A stretch of 17,509 nt of DNA, taken from contig CBIFWW010000066.1 in NCBI GenBank assembly GCA_966186435.1, positions 1 to 17,509 on the forward strand, written 5' to 3'. A program made the translations under genes and the position numbers. Positions within the stretch are counted from its first letter, which is position 1; every line of letters begins with the position of its first letter. Under the pieces are notes generated by a model. It was not told the DNA's origin. It saw only the letters and a program-made list of their open reading frames with translations, and searched no databases. This DNA is from CBIFWW01 sp966186435 (GTDB lineage: Bacteria > Pseudomonadota > Gammaproteobacteria > Enterobacterales > Enterobacteriaceae). Below, one piece after another: positions 1 through 8,449 of this stretch.

Positions 1-34
1 CCACTACCCTCATGCTCCTTTAACGGGGGGCCGC

Positions 35-652
35 ATGCTGCTACATATCCTTTATCTGATTGGGATCACCGCCGAGGCAATGACCGGCGCACTGGCCGCA
101 GGCCGCCGACGTATGGATACCTTCGGGGTGATAATTATCGCCACAGCCACCGCATTAGGCGGCGGATCGGTGCGGGATATGCTGCTCGGTCATTACCCGT
201 TAGGCTGGGTTAAACATCCGGAATACGTGGTTATTGTGGCCATTGCTGCCGTGCTCACCACCCTGTTCGCGCCAATTATGCCCCACCTACGCCGCCTGTT
301 TCTGGTGCTGGATGCTCTGGGCCTGGTGGTGTTCTCGATTATCGGCGCCCAAATTGGGTTGGATATGGGCCAAGGGCCAATCATCGCCGTTATTGCCGCC
401 GTGGTGACCGGCGTATTTGGCGGGGTATTGCGGGATATGTTCTGCAAACGCATTCCGCTAGTGTTCCAGAAAGAACTTTATGCCGGCATCTCCTTTGCCT
501 CTGCGGTACTTTATGTCGTCTTAATGCATACGGTTAACGATCATGCCACGGTTGTCATTGCCACATTACTGTTTGGTTTTACTGCACGGCTGTTAGCCCT
601 GCGCTTTCGCCTGGGCCTGCCGGTGTTTTATTATCACCATCAGGAACACTAA
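35..652 (+). CDS. yicG: YicG, TRIC-fold inner-membrane protein (UPF0126)
   Basis: The product is 205 residues, the same length as E. coli YicG, and very close to it in sequence. It is almost entirely hydrophobic, with about seven predicted membrane segments, and has an internal repeat: each half carries a glycine-rich motif followed by R-D (GGGSVRDM at residues 42-49, GGVLRDM at 129-135). This duplication is the hallmark of the UPF0126/TRIC family. Family members resemble trimeric cation channels, and some have been linked to glycine transport, so the substrate here is inferred only by family. The ATG at 35 is preceded by a G-run (25-30) that could act as a weak ribosome site. The gene starts 34 bases into the window, so its promoter is not visible. 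Its 3' end overlaps the antisense ligB tail by 74 bp. Identity is certain; function is uncertain. Confidence 0.95.
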   Translation: MLLHILYLIGITAEAMTGALAAGRRRMDTFGVIIIATATALGGGSVRDMLLGHYPLGWVKHPEYVVIVAIAAVLTTLFAPIMPHLRRLFLVLDALGLVVFSIIGAQIGLDMGQGPIIAVIAAVVTGVFGGVLRDMFCKRIPLVFQKELYAGISFASAVLYVVLMHTVNDHATVVIATLLFGFTARLLALRFRLGLPVFYYHHQEH

Positions 653-2324
653 AACCCTTTATCCCCCAGCCAGCGAGCCAGCTGGCTAATGTTTGGATTG
701 CTGGATCGTGAGTAAAAGCCATTAGCTTTGCTGCGCGTGTAGCGCCTACATCCGGCAATTGCATCCACTGCTGCTGGGTGCGGGATACCGTCTCCTGCCA
801 ATGCGCATCCGTAAACAGGGTTAATGACCTTTTGGTGAGCGGGATCCCCATGGCAACCAGCCACCGATAGTAGGGTTGCTCCCGGGCCTGAGTGAATTGC
901 TGCCAAACGTTTTGCACCTGCTTTTGGCCCACGCCCGGCACCCCTCCAAGATCTTCAGGCGTTAGCGCCAGCCATGAAAATACGTGGCGTAAACCATAAT
1001 GCTGGTAAACCTGCCGCCACCTGGCAGGCCCCATATCCCTGATAGCCAGGGCATGTGCACTCCCGGCCCAAATTAATTTGGCCAGGAATATCTTCCTGCA
1101 CTCAGGCGTAGCGTATAAACAAGCAAACCCACCCCCCAACAATGGTCCTGGAAGGTCCTCCGGTAATGATCTGTTCGCTGGCCGCCAAAGCACGGCTTCC
1201 AACCGGGGTATCCCTTGCCCCGCCAGGCCTACGGCAACCTTATCCCCGGTTGCCACATCTAATGTTTGCCAACGTTTCATCGAGCCAATATTGACCCGCG
1301 CCACCCGCTTATCATCAACCACCACCGGTTTGAGTTTAAGCACCACGGTGTTTTTCCCGGTCTTGCCGGTGGTGAAAAGTACTTTTTCAACTTCTGTGAT
1401 GCTCTGCGTAACGGGATATTTCCAAGCTGCCACCCAATACCCTTGGCCTGTTTGCCAGTTACGCCCCGGTGGTGCTGCACCCTGGCGCAGGATCACCCCA
1501 TCAGTCACAAACGGCATGGGGCTTGAGAACCACTGCAAGCGGAGGGCGGCAACCTGCTGGATATCACTCACCGGCTGGCTCCATCTACGGCTCAGGGGAA
1601 ACCCACCAGCCTCCAGCAACGCTAACTGCTTAACCATATCGATAGGGCTATCTGGCCAGGCCCAGATAAAAATGCCCGCCTGGCTTAACAACGTATTATG
1701 GCCTTTGCCATTCATTGCCCCGGCTATCAGACTACGCGCATTAATACCGCCCTGTCGCTGTTGAATATGATCGTGCTGGGGTAAAAATATCTCCCCCTGT
1801 AGGGTTGCGTTAGCCAATAGGCCAGTTTGTTTCCTGGGGATAGCGGGCATCTGCTTCACCCGTGGCAGCCAATCCTCCCCTTTCACCCCATCGCCCCGGC
1901 TGATGGCCTGAACTAAATCGCCATTTCGATAAACAAGAGTCACAGCCACCCCATCCACCTTGGGCTGCAACCAAACACCCGCTTTACCCTGAAGCCAGCG
2001 GCTAATTTCACGTTCATCCCGTAGTTTTCTCACCCCGGTGTGGGCCACCGGATGGACATGCTTACCGGAGGGTAATTTTGGTGACCGGTTAAGTTCTGCC
2101 AAACCAAAGCAACGTTGCCAATGGGCGAGTTGCTCCTGCATCAGGTCATAATGGGTATCGCTCACCGGACTATTTCCCGAACGGTAATAGGCATCATCCC
2201 AACGGGCTAACTGGCTCTGCAAAAGATTGATTTCAATACTGGCCTGCTTTGGTGGCCAGGTTGGGCAGGCCGCCTCAACCCAGGTGCTGAATAAAAAGAT
2301 AAAAGCCGCAATGATCCATCCCAT
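579..2324 (-). CDS. ligB: LigB, NAD-dependent DNA ligase B
   Basis: This is the short NAD+-dependent ligase paralog of enterobacteria, which seals nicks through an adenylated lysine. The catalytic KxDG motif is KVDG with Lys122 (residues 122-125). An N-terminal helical region, the adenylation domain, an OB-fold region and a C-terminal helix-hairpin-helix region (PGVGQKQVQNVWQQF) follow; no BRCT domain is visible, as usual for LigB. The start at 2324 is chosen because AGGGAG lies 8 nt upstream; an in-frame start at 2411 would add 29 unconserved residues. The product is 581 residues against 560 recalled for E. coli. The excess is a C-terminal tail after the conserved GIKGF, read antisense to the end of yicG. 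The N-terminus is hydrophobic and signal-like (residues 1-19), as in E. coli LigB. The physiological role of LigB is poorly defined; LigA is the replicative enzyme. Confidence 0.93.
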   Translation of the reverse strand: MGWIIAAFIFLFSTWVEAACPTWPPKQASIEINLLQSQLARWDDAYYRSGNSPVSDTHYDLMQEQLAHWQRCFGLAELNRSPKLPSGKHVHPVAHTGVRKLRDEREISRWLQGKAGVWLQPKVDGVAVTLVYRNGDLVQAISRGDGVKGEDWLPRVKQMPAIPRKQTGLLANATLQGEIFLPQHDHIQQRQGGINARSLIAGAMNGKGHNTLLSQAGIFIWAWPDSPIDMVKQLALLEAGGFPLSRRWSQPVSDIQQVAALRLQWFSSPMPFVTDGVILRQGAAPPGRNWQTGQGYWVAAWKYPVTQSITEVEKVLFTTGKTGKNTVVLKLKPVVVDDKRVARVNIGSMKRWQTLDVATGDKVAVGLAGQGIPRLEAVLWRPANRSLPEDLPGPLLGGGFACLYATPECRKIFLAKLIWAGSAHALAIRDMGPARWRQVYQHYGLRHVFSWLALTPEDLGGVPGVGQKQVQNVWQQFTQAREQPYYRWLVAMGIPLTKRSLTLFTDAHWQETVSRTQQQWMQLPDVGATRAAKLMAFTHDPAIQTLASWLAGWGIKGFSVPDGDNKTPAGPGESAGLTAVQ

Positions 2325-2490
2325 AGATAATGCTCCCTGATCTAACACTATGAGAAGATAACCAGCCGGGAATACCAACACGACAGGGAGTGATGAATTT
2401 CTCGAGACCAATCCAGAGGTATTTCGCTACCTGTGCAATAGCTACAAACCACTGGAAGCTACCTCGCAAAAACGTGTATTCCTGACGAAA

Positions 2491-2520
2491 AGTATGGCCA
2501 GAATTACGCCATGCCATACT
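2491..2520. promoter_or_regulatory. 8-bp inverted repeat around the gmk -35 region
   Basis: AGTATGGC at 2491-2498 and GCCATACT at 2513-2520 are perfect inverted repeats separated by 14 nt, giving a centre-to-centre spacing of 22 bp (about two helical turns). The spacer contains the position expected for the -35 element of the gmk promoter. A half-copy, GCCAT at 2508-2512, sits directly before the right arm. This geometry fits a dimeric repressor operator, but I recognise no known regulator site. It could also be chance or an imperfect hairpin. Confidence 0.35.
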
Positions 2521-2532
2521 GATGTGTATAAT
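2504..2532 (+). promoter_or_regulatory. candidate gmk operon promoter
   Basis: A perfect sigma-70 -10 hexamer, TATAAT, lies at 2527-2532. The -35 position 17 bp upstream (TTACGC, 2504-2509) is poor. Transcription would start near 2539, leaving a leader of about 40 nt before the gmk ATG at 2580. As the only strong -10 in the 255-bp ligB-gmk gap facing gmk, it is the best candidate to drive gmk-rpoZ-spoT-trmH-recG. The weak -35 suggests dependence on an activator or other upstream contacts, which is inference. Confidence 0.55.
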
Positions 2533-2577
2533 AAGGCGGTATACGCTCTCCTTTTCGCATACCAACCTAGTAAGAGA

Positions 2578-3203
<626 letters not shown>

Positions 3204-3257
3204 GCCAGGTTTCAGTATCATGCCCAGTCATTTCGTCATCTGTGGAGCATTTAAATT

Positions 3258-3533
3258 ATGGCACGCGTAACTGTTCAGGACGCTGTAGAGAAAATTGGTA
3301 ATCGTTTTGACCTGGTTCTGGTCGCCGCACGTCGCGCTCGTCAGATGCAGACCGGCGGCAAAGATCCGCTGGTTGCGGAAGAAAATGATAAAACCACCGT
3401 TATTGCACTGCGTGAAATCGAAGAAGGTCTGATCAACAACCAGATCCTTGATGTTCGTGAGCGCCAGGAACAGCATGAGCAGGAAGCCGCAGAACTGCAG
3501 GCTGTTACCGCTATTGCTGAAGGCCGTCGTTAA
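3258..3533 (+). CDS. rpoZ: RpoZ, RNA polymerase omega subunit
   Basis: Smallest core subunit of RNA polymerase; it helps fold and recruit beta-prime and in E. coli forms part of ppGpp binding site 1 on the polymerase. The product is 91 residues, differing from E. coli omega at only a few positions (for example T-for-V in QTGGKDP). The conserved N-terminal MARVTVQDAVEKIGNRFDL, the central IALREIEEGLI and the acidic/glutamine-rich C-terminal helix are all present. The ribosome site TGGAG at 3243-3247 is 10 nt before the ATG. spoT begins 18 nt after the stop, so a ppGpp-sensing subunit and the ppGpp-metabolising enzyme are co-transcribed, the classic enterobacterial arrangement. Confidence 0.98.
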   Translation: MARVTVQDAVEKIGNRFDLVLVAARRARQMQTGGKDPLVAEENDKTTVIALREIEEGLINNQILDVRERQEQHEQEAAELQAVTAIAEGRR

Positions 3534-3551
3534 TCACTCAGCGGGTTCCCC

Positions 3552-5669
3552 TTGTATCTCTTTGAGAGCCTGAATCAACTGATTCAACAATACCTGCAAC
3601 CAGACCAAATCAAGCGTCTGGAGCAGGCATACATGGTCGCACGTGATGCTCACGAGGGCCAGTCACGCTCAAGCGGTGAACCCTATATCACCCATCCCAT
3701 TGCGGTAGCCTGCATTCTGGCCGAGATGAAACTCGATTACGAAACGCTGATGGCCGCCCTGCTGCATGATGTGATTGAAGATACCCCCGCCACCTATCAA
3801 GACATGGAACAGCTGTTCGGCAAAACCGTGGCTGAGCTGGTAGAGGGTGTCTCTAAGCTCGACAAACTCAAATTCCGCGATAAGAAAGAAGCTCAGGCTG
3901 AAAACTTTCGCAAAATGATCATGGCGATGGTGCAAGACATCCGCGTCATTCTGATCAAACTCGCTGACCGCACCCATAACATGCGCACCCTGGGTTCTTT
4001 ACGCCCGGATAAACGCCGCCGCATCGCCCGTGAAACCCTCGAAATTTACAGCCCGCTGGCACACCGTCTGGGTATTCATCACCTAAAGACCGAGCTGGAA
4101 GAGCTGGGCTTTGAAGCCCTTTACCCTAACCGCTACCGCGTGATTAAAGAAGTGGTGAAGGCAGCACGGGGCAACCGCAAAGAGATGATTCAAAAAATCC
4201 TTTCGGAAATCGATGGGCGTTTGCAGGAAGCCGGAATCCCTTGCCGGGTAAGCGGTCGTGAAAAACATCTTTACTCGATCTACTGCAAAATGGTGCTGAA
4301 AGAGCAGCGTTTTCACTCGATCATGGATATTTATGCCTTCCGGGTCATCGTTAGCAATGTAGATACCTGTTACCGGGTGCTTGGGCAGATGCACAGCTTG
4401 TACAAGCCGCGCCCTGGCCGGGTTAAAGACTATATTGCCATCCCGAAAGCCAACGGCTATCAATCCCTGCATACCTCTATGATTGGTCCCCACGGGGTAC
4501 CAGTGGAAGTGCAAATTCGCACTGATGATATGGATCAAATGGCGGAAATGGGGGTTGCGGCTCACTGGGCTTATAAAGAGCAAGGCTCCGAGAGCACCAC
4601 TACGGCGCAGATTCGCGCCCAACGCTGGATGCAAAGCTTGCTGGAGCTTCAACAAAGCGCCGGTAGTTCTTTTGAGTTTATTGAAAGCGTTAAGTCCGAC
4701 CTTTTCCCGGACGAAATCTATGTGTTTACTCCTGAAGGCCGCATTGTTGAGATGCCTGCTGGCGCGACGCCGGTGGACTTCGCCTATGCCGTCCATACCG
4801 ATATCGGCCACGCCTGTGTGGGGGCAAGGGTAGACCGGCAGCCTTATCCGTTGTCACAGTCGCTCACCAGCGGCCAGACCATCGAAATTATCACCGCACC
4901 TGGCGCTCGCCCGAATGCCGCCTGGCTCAACTTTGTGGTGAGTTCCAGAGCGCGGGCTAAAATTCGCCAGATGCTGAAAAACCTCAAACGTGAAGATTCT
5001 GTCAGTTTAGGTCGTCGTCTGCTTAACCATGCCCTTGGCGGCAGTAAGAAGCTGGCCGAAGTGCCAAAAGATCATGTTCAGCGGGAGCTGGAGCGCATGA
5101 AGCTCGCCTCGCTGGACGATCTGCTGGCTGAGATTGGCCTTGGCAATGCCATGAGCGTGGTGGTTGCCAAGAATCTGCTGCAGGGCAATGAGGCTGTGGC
5201 CGGGCAAGGCCCGGTAACCGGCCACGGCACTCTGCCGATTAAGGGTGCTGACGGCGTATTACTGACCTTTGCCAAGTGCTGCCGCCCAATCCCTGGTGAC
5301 CCTATCGTTGCCCATGTCAGCCCGGGTAAAGGGCTGGTGATCCACCATGAATCCTGCCGCAACATTCGCGGGTATCAGAAAGAGCCTGAGAAATACATGG
5401 CGGTGGAATGGGATAAAGAGATTGATCAGGAATTCATCACTGAAATCAAAGTGGATATGTTCAACCATCAGGGTGCACTGGCTAATCTGACAGCGGCGAT
5501 TAATACCGCGGCTTCCAATATTCAGAGCCTGAATACAGAAGAGAAAGATGGCCGCGTTTACAGCGCTTTTATTCGACTAACCGCCCGTGACCGTATCCAG
5601 TTAGCCAACATCATGCGTAAAATCCGCGTGATGCCGGACGTCATTAAAGTCACCCGGAACCGAAACTAG
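3552..5669 (+). CDS. spoT: SpoT, bifunctional (p)ppGpp hydrolase/synthetase
   Basis: SpoT degrades (p)ppGpp to GDP/GTP and weakly synthesises it, setting the alarmone level under fatty-acid, carbon and other starvation. Domains in order: HD hydrolase (about 1-200) with H72-D73 and E76-D77 in LLHDVIEDTP; RelA/SpoT synthetase (about 240-350) around YSIYCKMVLKEQRFHS; TGS domain (about 389-450) from IYVFTPEGRIVE; a helical/linker region; the conserved CC motif FAKCCRPIPGD (C576, C577); and a C-terminal ACT domain (about 628-705). The start is TTG at 3552, giving MYLFESLNQL, which matches the E. coli N-terminus. The ribosome site is weak (AGCGGG, 3540-3545) and the gene begins 18 nt after rpoZ, suggesting coupling. 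At 705 residues it is about 3 longer than recalled for E. coli, the differences lying in linkers, one of which contains a strong palindrome (5197-5224). Confidence 0.98.
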   Translation: MYLFESLNQLIQQYLQPDQIKRLEQAYMVARDAHEGQSRSSGEPYITHPIAVACILAEMKLDYETLMAALLHDVIEDTPATYQDMEQLFGKTVAELVEGVSKLDKLKFRDKKEAQAENFRKMIMAMVQDIRVILIKLADRTHNMRTLGSLRPDKRRRIARETLEIYSPLAHRLGIHHLKTELEELGFEALYPNRYRVIKEVVKAARGNRKEMIQKILSEIDGRLQEAGIPCRVSGREKHLYSIYCKMVLKEQRFHSIMDIYAFRVIVSNVDTCYRVLGQMHSLYKPRPGRVKDYIAIPKANGYQSLHTSMIGPHGVPVEVQIRTDDMDQMAEMGVAAHWAYKEQGSESTTTAQIRAQRWMQSLLELQQSAGSSFEFIESVKSDLFPDEIYVFTPEGRIVEMPAGATPVDFAYAVHTDIGHACVGARVDRQPYPLSQSLTSGQTIEIITAPGARPNAAWLNFVVSSRARAKIRQMLKNLKREDSVSLGRRLLNHALGGSKKLAEVPKDHVQRELERMKLASLDDLLAEIGLGNAMSVVVAKNLLQGNEAVAGQGPVTGHGTLPIKGADGVLLTFAKCCRPIPGDPIVAHVSPGKGLVIHHESCRNIRGYQKEPEKYMAVEWDKEIDQEFITEIKVDMFNHQGALANLTAAINTAASNIQSLNTEEKDGRVYSAFIRLTARDRIQLANIMRKIRVMPDVIKVTRNRN

Positions 5670-5674
5670 TTAGC

Positions 5675-6364
5675 ATGAACCCACAGCGTTACGCCCGAAT
5701 TCGCGAGATGCTGGCCCTGCGCCAGCCCGACTTAACGGTTTGTATGGAGCAAGTCCACAAACCCCATAATGTCTCCGCGATTATCCGCACGGCTGATGCT
5801 GTTGGGGTCCATGAGGTTCATGCAGTGTGGCCTGGTGACAGAATGCGCACCATGGCTTCTTCCGCCGCTGGCAGCAATAGCTGGGTGAAGGTGAAAACCC
5901 ACCGCACCATCGGCGATGCAGTCAGCCAGTTGAAAAGCCAGGGGATGCAAATCCTGGCAACCAACCTATCCTCCAAAGCCGTGGATTTCCGTGATATCGA
6001 TTATACCCGTCCCACTTGTGTCCTGATGGGCCAGGAAAAAACCGGTATCACCCAGCAAGCACTGGATCTGGCCGATCAGGATATTATTATCCCGATGATT
6101 GGCATGGTGCAGTCTCTCAATGTCTCTGTTGCTTCTGCGCTGATCCTGTATGAAGCCCAGCGCCAGCGCCAAAATGCGGGCATGTATCAGCGGGAAAACA
6201 GCATGCTGCCCGATGATGAGCAGCAACGCTTACTGTTTGAAGGCGGTTACCCGGTACTGGCGAACGTCGCCAAACGTAAAGGGTTGCCCTATCCACGAGT
6301 CGATCACTTGGGTGAGATTGAGGCTAGCCCTGAGTGGTGGGCCACTATGCAAGCCAAAGGCTAA
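5675..6364 (+). CDS. trmH: TrmH (SpoU), tRNA (guanosine-18-2'-O)-methyltransferase
   Basis: SPOUT-class methylase that uses S-adenosylmethionine to 2'-O-methylate G18 in the D-loop of tRNAs. The product is 229 residues, the E. coli length. Motif 1 is HKPHNVSAIIRTADAVG (N32, R38), motif 2 is LMGQEKTG (residues 117-124), and motif 3, forming the trefoil knot, is MIGMVQSLNVSVASALILYE (about 141-160, N149). The C-terminal tail GLPYPRVDHLGEIEASPEWWA also matches. The ATG is 5 nt after the spoT stop and I see no clear ribosome site, so translation is probably coupled to spoT. recG starts 2 nt after the stop. Confidence 0.97.
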   Translation: MNPQRYARIREMLALRQPDLTVCMEQVHKPHNVSAIIRTADAVGVHEVHAVWPGDRMRTMASSAAGSNSWVKVKTHRTIGDAVSQLKSQGMQILATNLSSKAVDFRDIDYTRPTCVLMGQEKTGITQQALDLADQDIIIPMIGMVQSLNVSVASALILYEAQRQRQNAGMYQRENSMLPDDEQQRLLFEGGYPVLANVAKRKGLPYPRVDHLGEIEASPEWWATMQAKG

Positions 6365-6366
6365 CC

Positions 6367-8448
6367 ATGAAAGGCCGTCTTCTGGATGCCGTTCCGCTTA
6401 GCGCCTTAACCGGCGTGGGCGCCAGCCAGAGCGGTAAGCTGGCTAAAATCGGGCTGCACACTGTGCAAGACCTGCTGCTCCACCTCCCCCTGCGTTACGA
6501 AGACCGTACCCAACTTTACCCCATCGGCGAGCTACTGCCCGGCATTTATGCCAGCGTCGAGGGGGAAGTGCTGAACTGCAATATCAGCTTCGGGCGCCGC
6601 CGGATGATGACCTGCCAAATCAGTGATGGCACGGGCGTCCTGACCATGCGCTTTTTCAATTTTAACGCGGCGATGAAAAACAGTCTCGCTACCGGGCGGC
6701 ATGTGCTGGCCTATGGCGAAGCCAAGCGGGGCCAGCACGGCGCGGAGATGGTCCATCCTGAATACCGTATTCAGGGGGAACATAGCGAGACAATGTTGCA
6801 AGAGACACTTACCCCGGTCTATCCCACCACCGAGGGGGTGCGCCAGGCGAGTTTGCGCAAGCTTACCGATCAGGCGCTTGATCTGCTGGATACCTGCGCC
6901 ATTGCAGAGTTACTCCCCCCGGAACTGGCCGGTGGCCTGATGAGCCTCCCGGAGGCCATTCGCACCTTGCACCGCCCACCGCCATCCTTGCAGCTTGCCG
7001 ATCTGGAAAGCGGTAAACACCCGGCCCAACGCCGCCTGATCCTGGAAGAGTTACTGGCCCATAACCTAAGTATGTTGGCACTGCGCGCCGGTACTCAGCG
7101 CCTCCATGCATTAGCGCTGCCGCCGGTGGGAACGCTGAAGCAGCAGATGCTGGATTCACTGCCCTTCACGCCCACTAACGCCCAGAACCGCGTCGTGGCA
7201 GATATCGAACATGATTTAGCGCTGGATGCGCCGATGATGCGCCTGGTGCAGGGTGATGTTGGCTCCGGTAAAACCCTGGTTGCCGCGCTGGCAGCCCTGG
7301 CCGCCATTGCCCATGGTCACCAGGTGGCGCTAATGGCCCCCACCGAACTGCTGGCCGAGCAGCATGCCGCCAACTTTAAAGCCTGGTTCGAGCCTTTAGG
7401 TATTGAAGTGGGCTGGCTGGCGGGCAAACAAAAGGGCAAAGCGCGCCAGGCCCAGCAGGATGCAATTGCCAGCGGGCAGGTTTCTATGGTGGTAGGCACC
7501 CACGCCATTTTCCAGGAGCAGGTTCAGTTCGCCGGGCTGGCGCTGGTTATCATTGATGAACAACACCGTTTTGGCGTCCACCAGCGCCTGGCGTTATGGG
7601 AGAAGGGCCAGCAGCAGGGCTTCCACCCCCATCAGTTAATTATGACTGCAACCCCTATCCCGCGCACCCTGGCGATGACCGCCTATGCCGATCTTGATAC
7701 CTCAGTCATTGATGAACTCCCGCCAGGCCGCACCCCTATCACCACTGTCGCCATCCCGGACACCCGTCGGGCTGATATCGTCGAACGAGTGCGTAATGCC
7801 TGCCTTCAGGAAGGCCGTCAGGCTTACTGGGTATGTACACTTATCGAGGAATCCGAACTGCTGGAAGCCCAGGCTGCACAAGCCACGTGGGAAGAGTTAA
7901 AGCTGGCCCTGCCAGAGCTAAATATTGGTCTGGTGCATGGCCGGATGAAAGCGCCGGAGAAACAGGCGGTGATGCAGGCCTTTAAACAGGGTGAAATTCA
8001 TCTGTTGGTTGCTACCACGGTGATTGAAGTGGGTGTAGATGTGCCGAATGCCAGTCTGATGATTATCGACAACCCTGAACGCCTCGGCCTGGCTCAGCTT
8101 CACCAGCTCCGTGGCCGCGTAGGCCGTGGTTCTGTGGCCTCCCACTGCGTTTTGCTTTACAAGACGCCGTTGTCGAAAACTGCCCAGATGCGCTTGCAGG
8201 TATTGCGGGATAGCAACGATGGCTTTGTGATTGCGCAAAAGGATTTGGAAATTCGCGGGCCGGGTGAATTACTGGGCGCCCGCCAGACTGGGGCAGCAGA
8301 ATTTAAGGTGGCTGATTTACTACGCGATCAGGCAATGATCCCCGAAGTTCAGCGCATTGCGCGCCATATTCACCAACGTTACCCCCAGCATGCAGCGGCC
8401 CTGATTGACCGCTGGATGCCGGAGACTGAACGTTACTCTAATGCCTGA
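6367..8448 (+). CDS. recG: RecG, ATP-dependent branch-migration DNA helicase
   Basis: Monomeric dsDNA translocase that remodels stalled forks, Holliday junctions and R-loops. The product is 693 residues, exactly the E. coli length, when started at the ATG at 6367 (MKGRLLDAVP). An in-frame start at 6334 lies inside trmH and would add 11 unconserved residues. The ribosome site AAGG (6357-6360) lies in the last codons of trmH, 6 nt before the ATG. The N-terminal part contains the OB-fold wedge domain that splits the fork. Walker A is GDVGSGKT (296-303, Lys302), Walker B/motif II is DEQH (397-400), and motif III is TATPIP. The C-terminal half has VIEVGVDVPNA and QLRGRVGRG, followed by the RecG-specific DLEIRGPGE region. 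It is the last gene of the gmk operon and ends 1 nt from convergent gltS. Confidence 0.98.
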   Translation: MKGRLLDAVPLSALTGVGASQSGKLAKIGLHTVQDLLLHLPLRYEDRTQLYPIGELLPGIYASVEGEVLNCNISFGRRRMMTCQISDGTGVLTMRFFNFNAAMKNSLATGRHVLAYGEAKRGQHGAEMVHPEYRIQGEHSETMLQETLTPVYPTTEGVRQASLRKLTDQALDLLDTCAIAELLPPELAGGLMSLPEAIRTLHRPPPSLQLADLESGKHPAQRRLILEELLAHNLSMLALRAGTQRLHALALPPVGTLKQQMLDSLPFTPTNAQNRVVADIEHDLALDAPMMRLVQGDVGSGKTLVAALAALAAIAHGHQVALMAPTELLAEQHAANFKAWFEPLGIEVGWLAGKQKGKARQAQQDAIASGQVSMVVGTHAIFQEQVQFAGLALVIIDEQHRFGVHQRLALWEKGQQQGFHPHQLIMTATPIPRTLAMTAYADLDTSVIDELPPGRTPITTVAIPDTRRADIVERVRNACLQEGRQAYWVCTLIEESELLEAQAAQATWEELKLALPELNIGLVHGRMKAPEKQAVMQAFKQGEIHLLVATTVIEVGVDVPNASLMIIDNPERLGLAQLHQLRGRVGRGSVASHCVLLYKTPLSKTAQMRLQVLRDSNDGFVIAQKDLEIRGPGELLGARQTGAAEFKVADLLRDQAMIPEVQRIARHIHQRYPQHAAALIDRWMPETERYSNA

Positions 8449-8449
8449 T

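Noticed and set aside
649..906. 85-codon frame on the minus strand ending QLARWLGDKGF, superficially like a LigB C-terminus
   Set aside because: It is a different frame of the ligB sequence. The true LigB frame carries SWLAGWGIKGF over the same bases and aligns with E. coli; the resemblance comes from a repetitive sequence.
2538..2563. GGTAT/ATACC hairpin in the gmk leader
   Set aside because: Only five base pairs with a 16-nt loop; too weak to distinguish from chance.
4083..4811. 242-codon open frame antisense to spoT
   Set aside because: It lies wholly inside a near-identical SpoT coding region on the other strand, resembles no family I know, and has no ribosome site; it is a by-product of spoT codon use.
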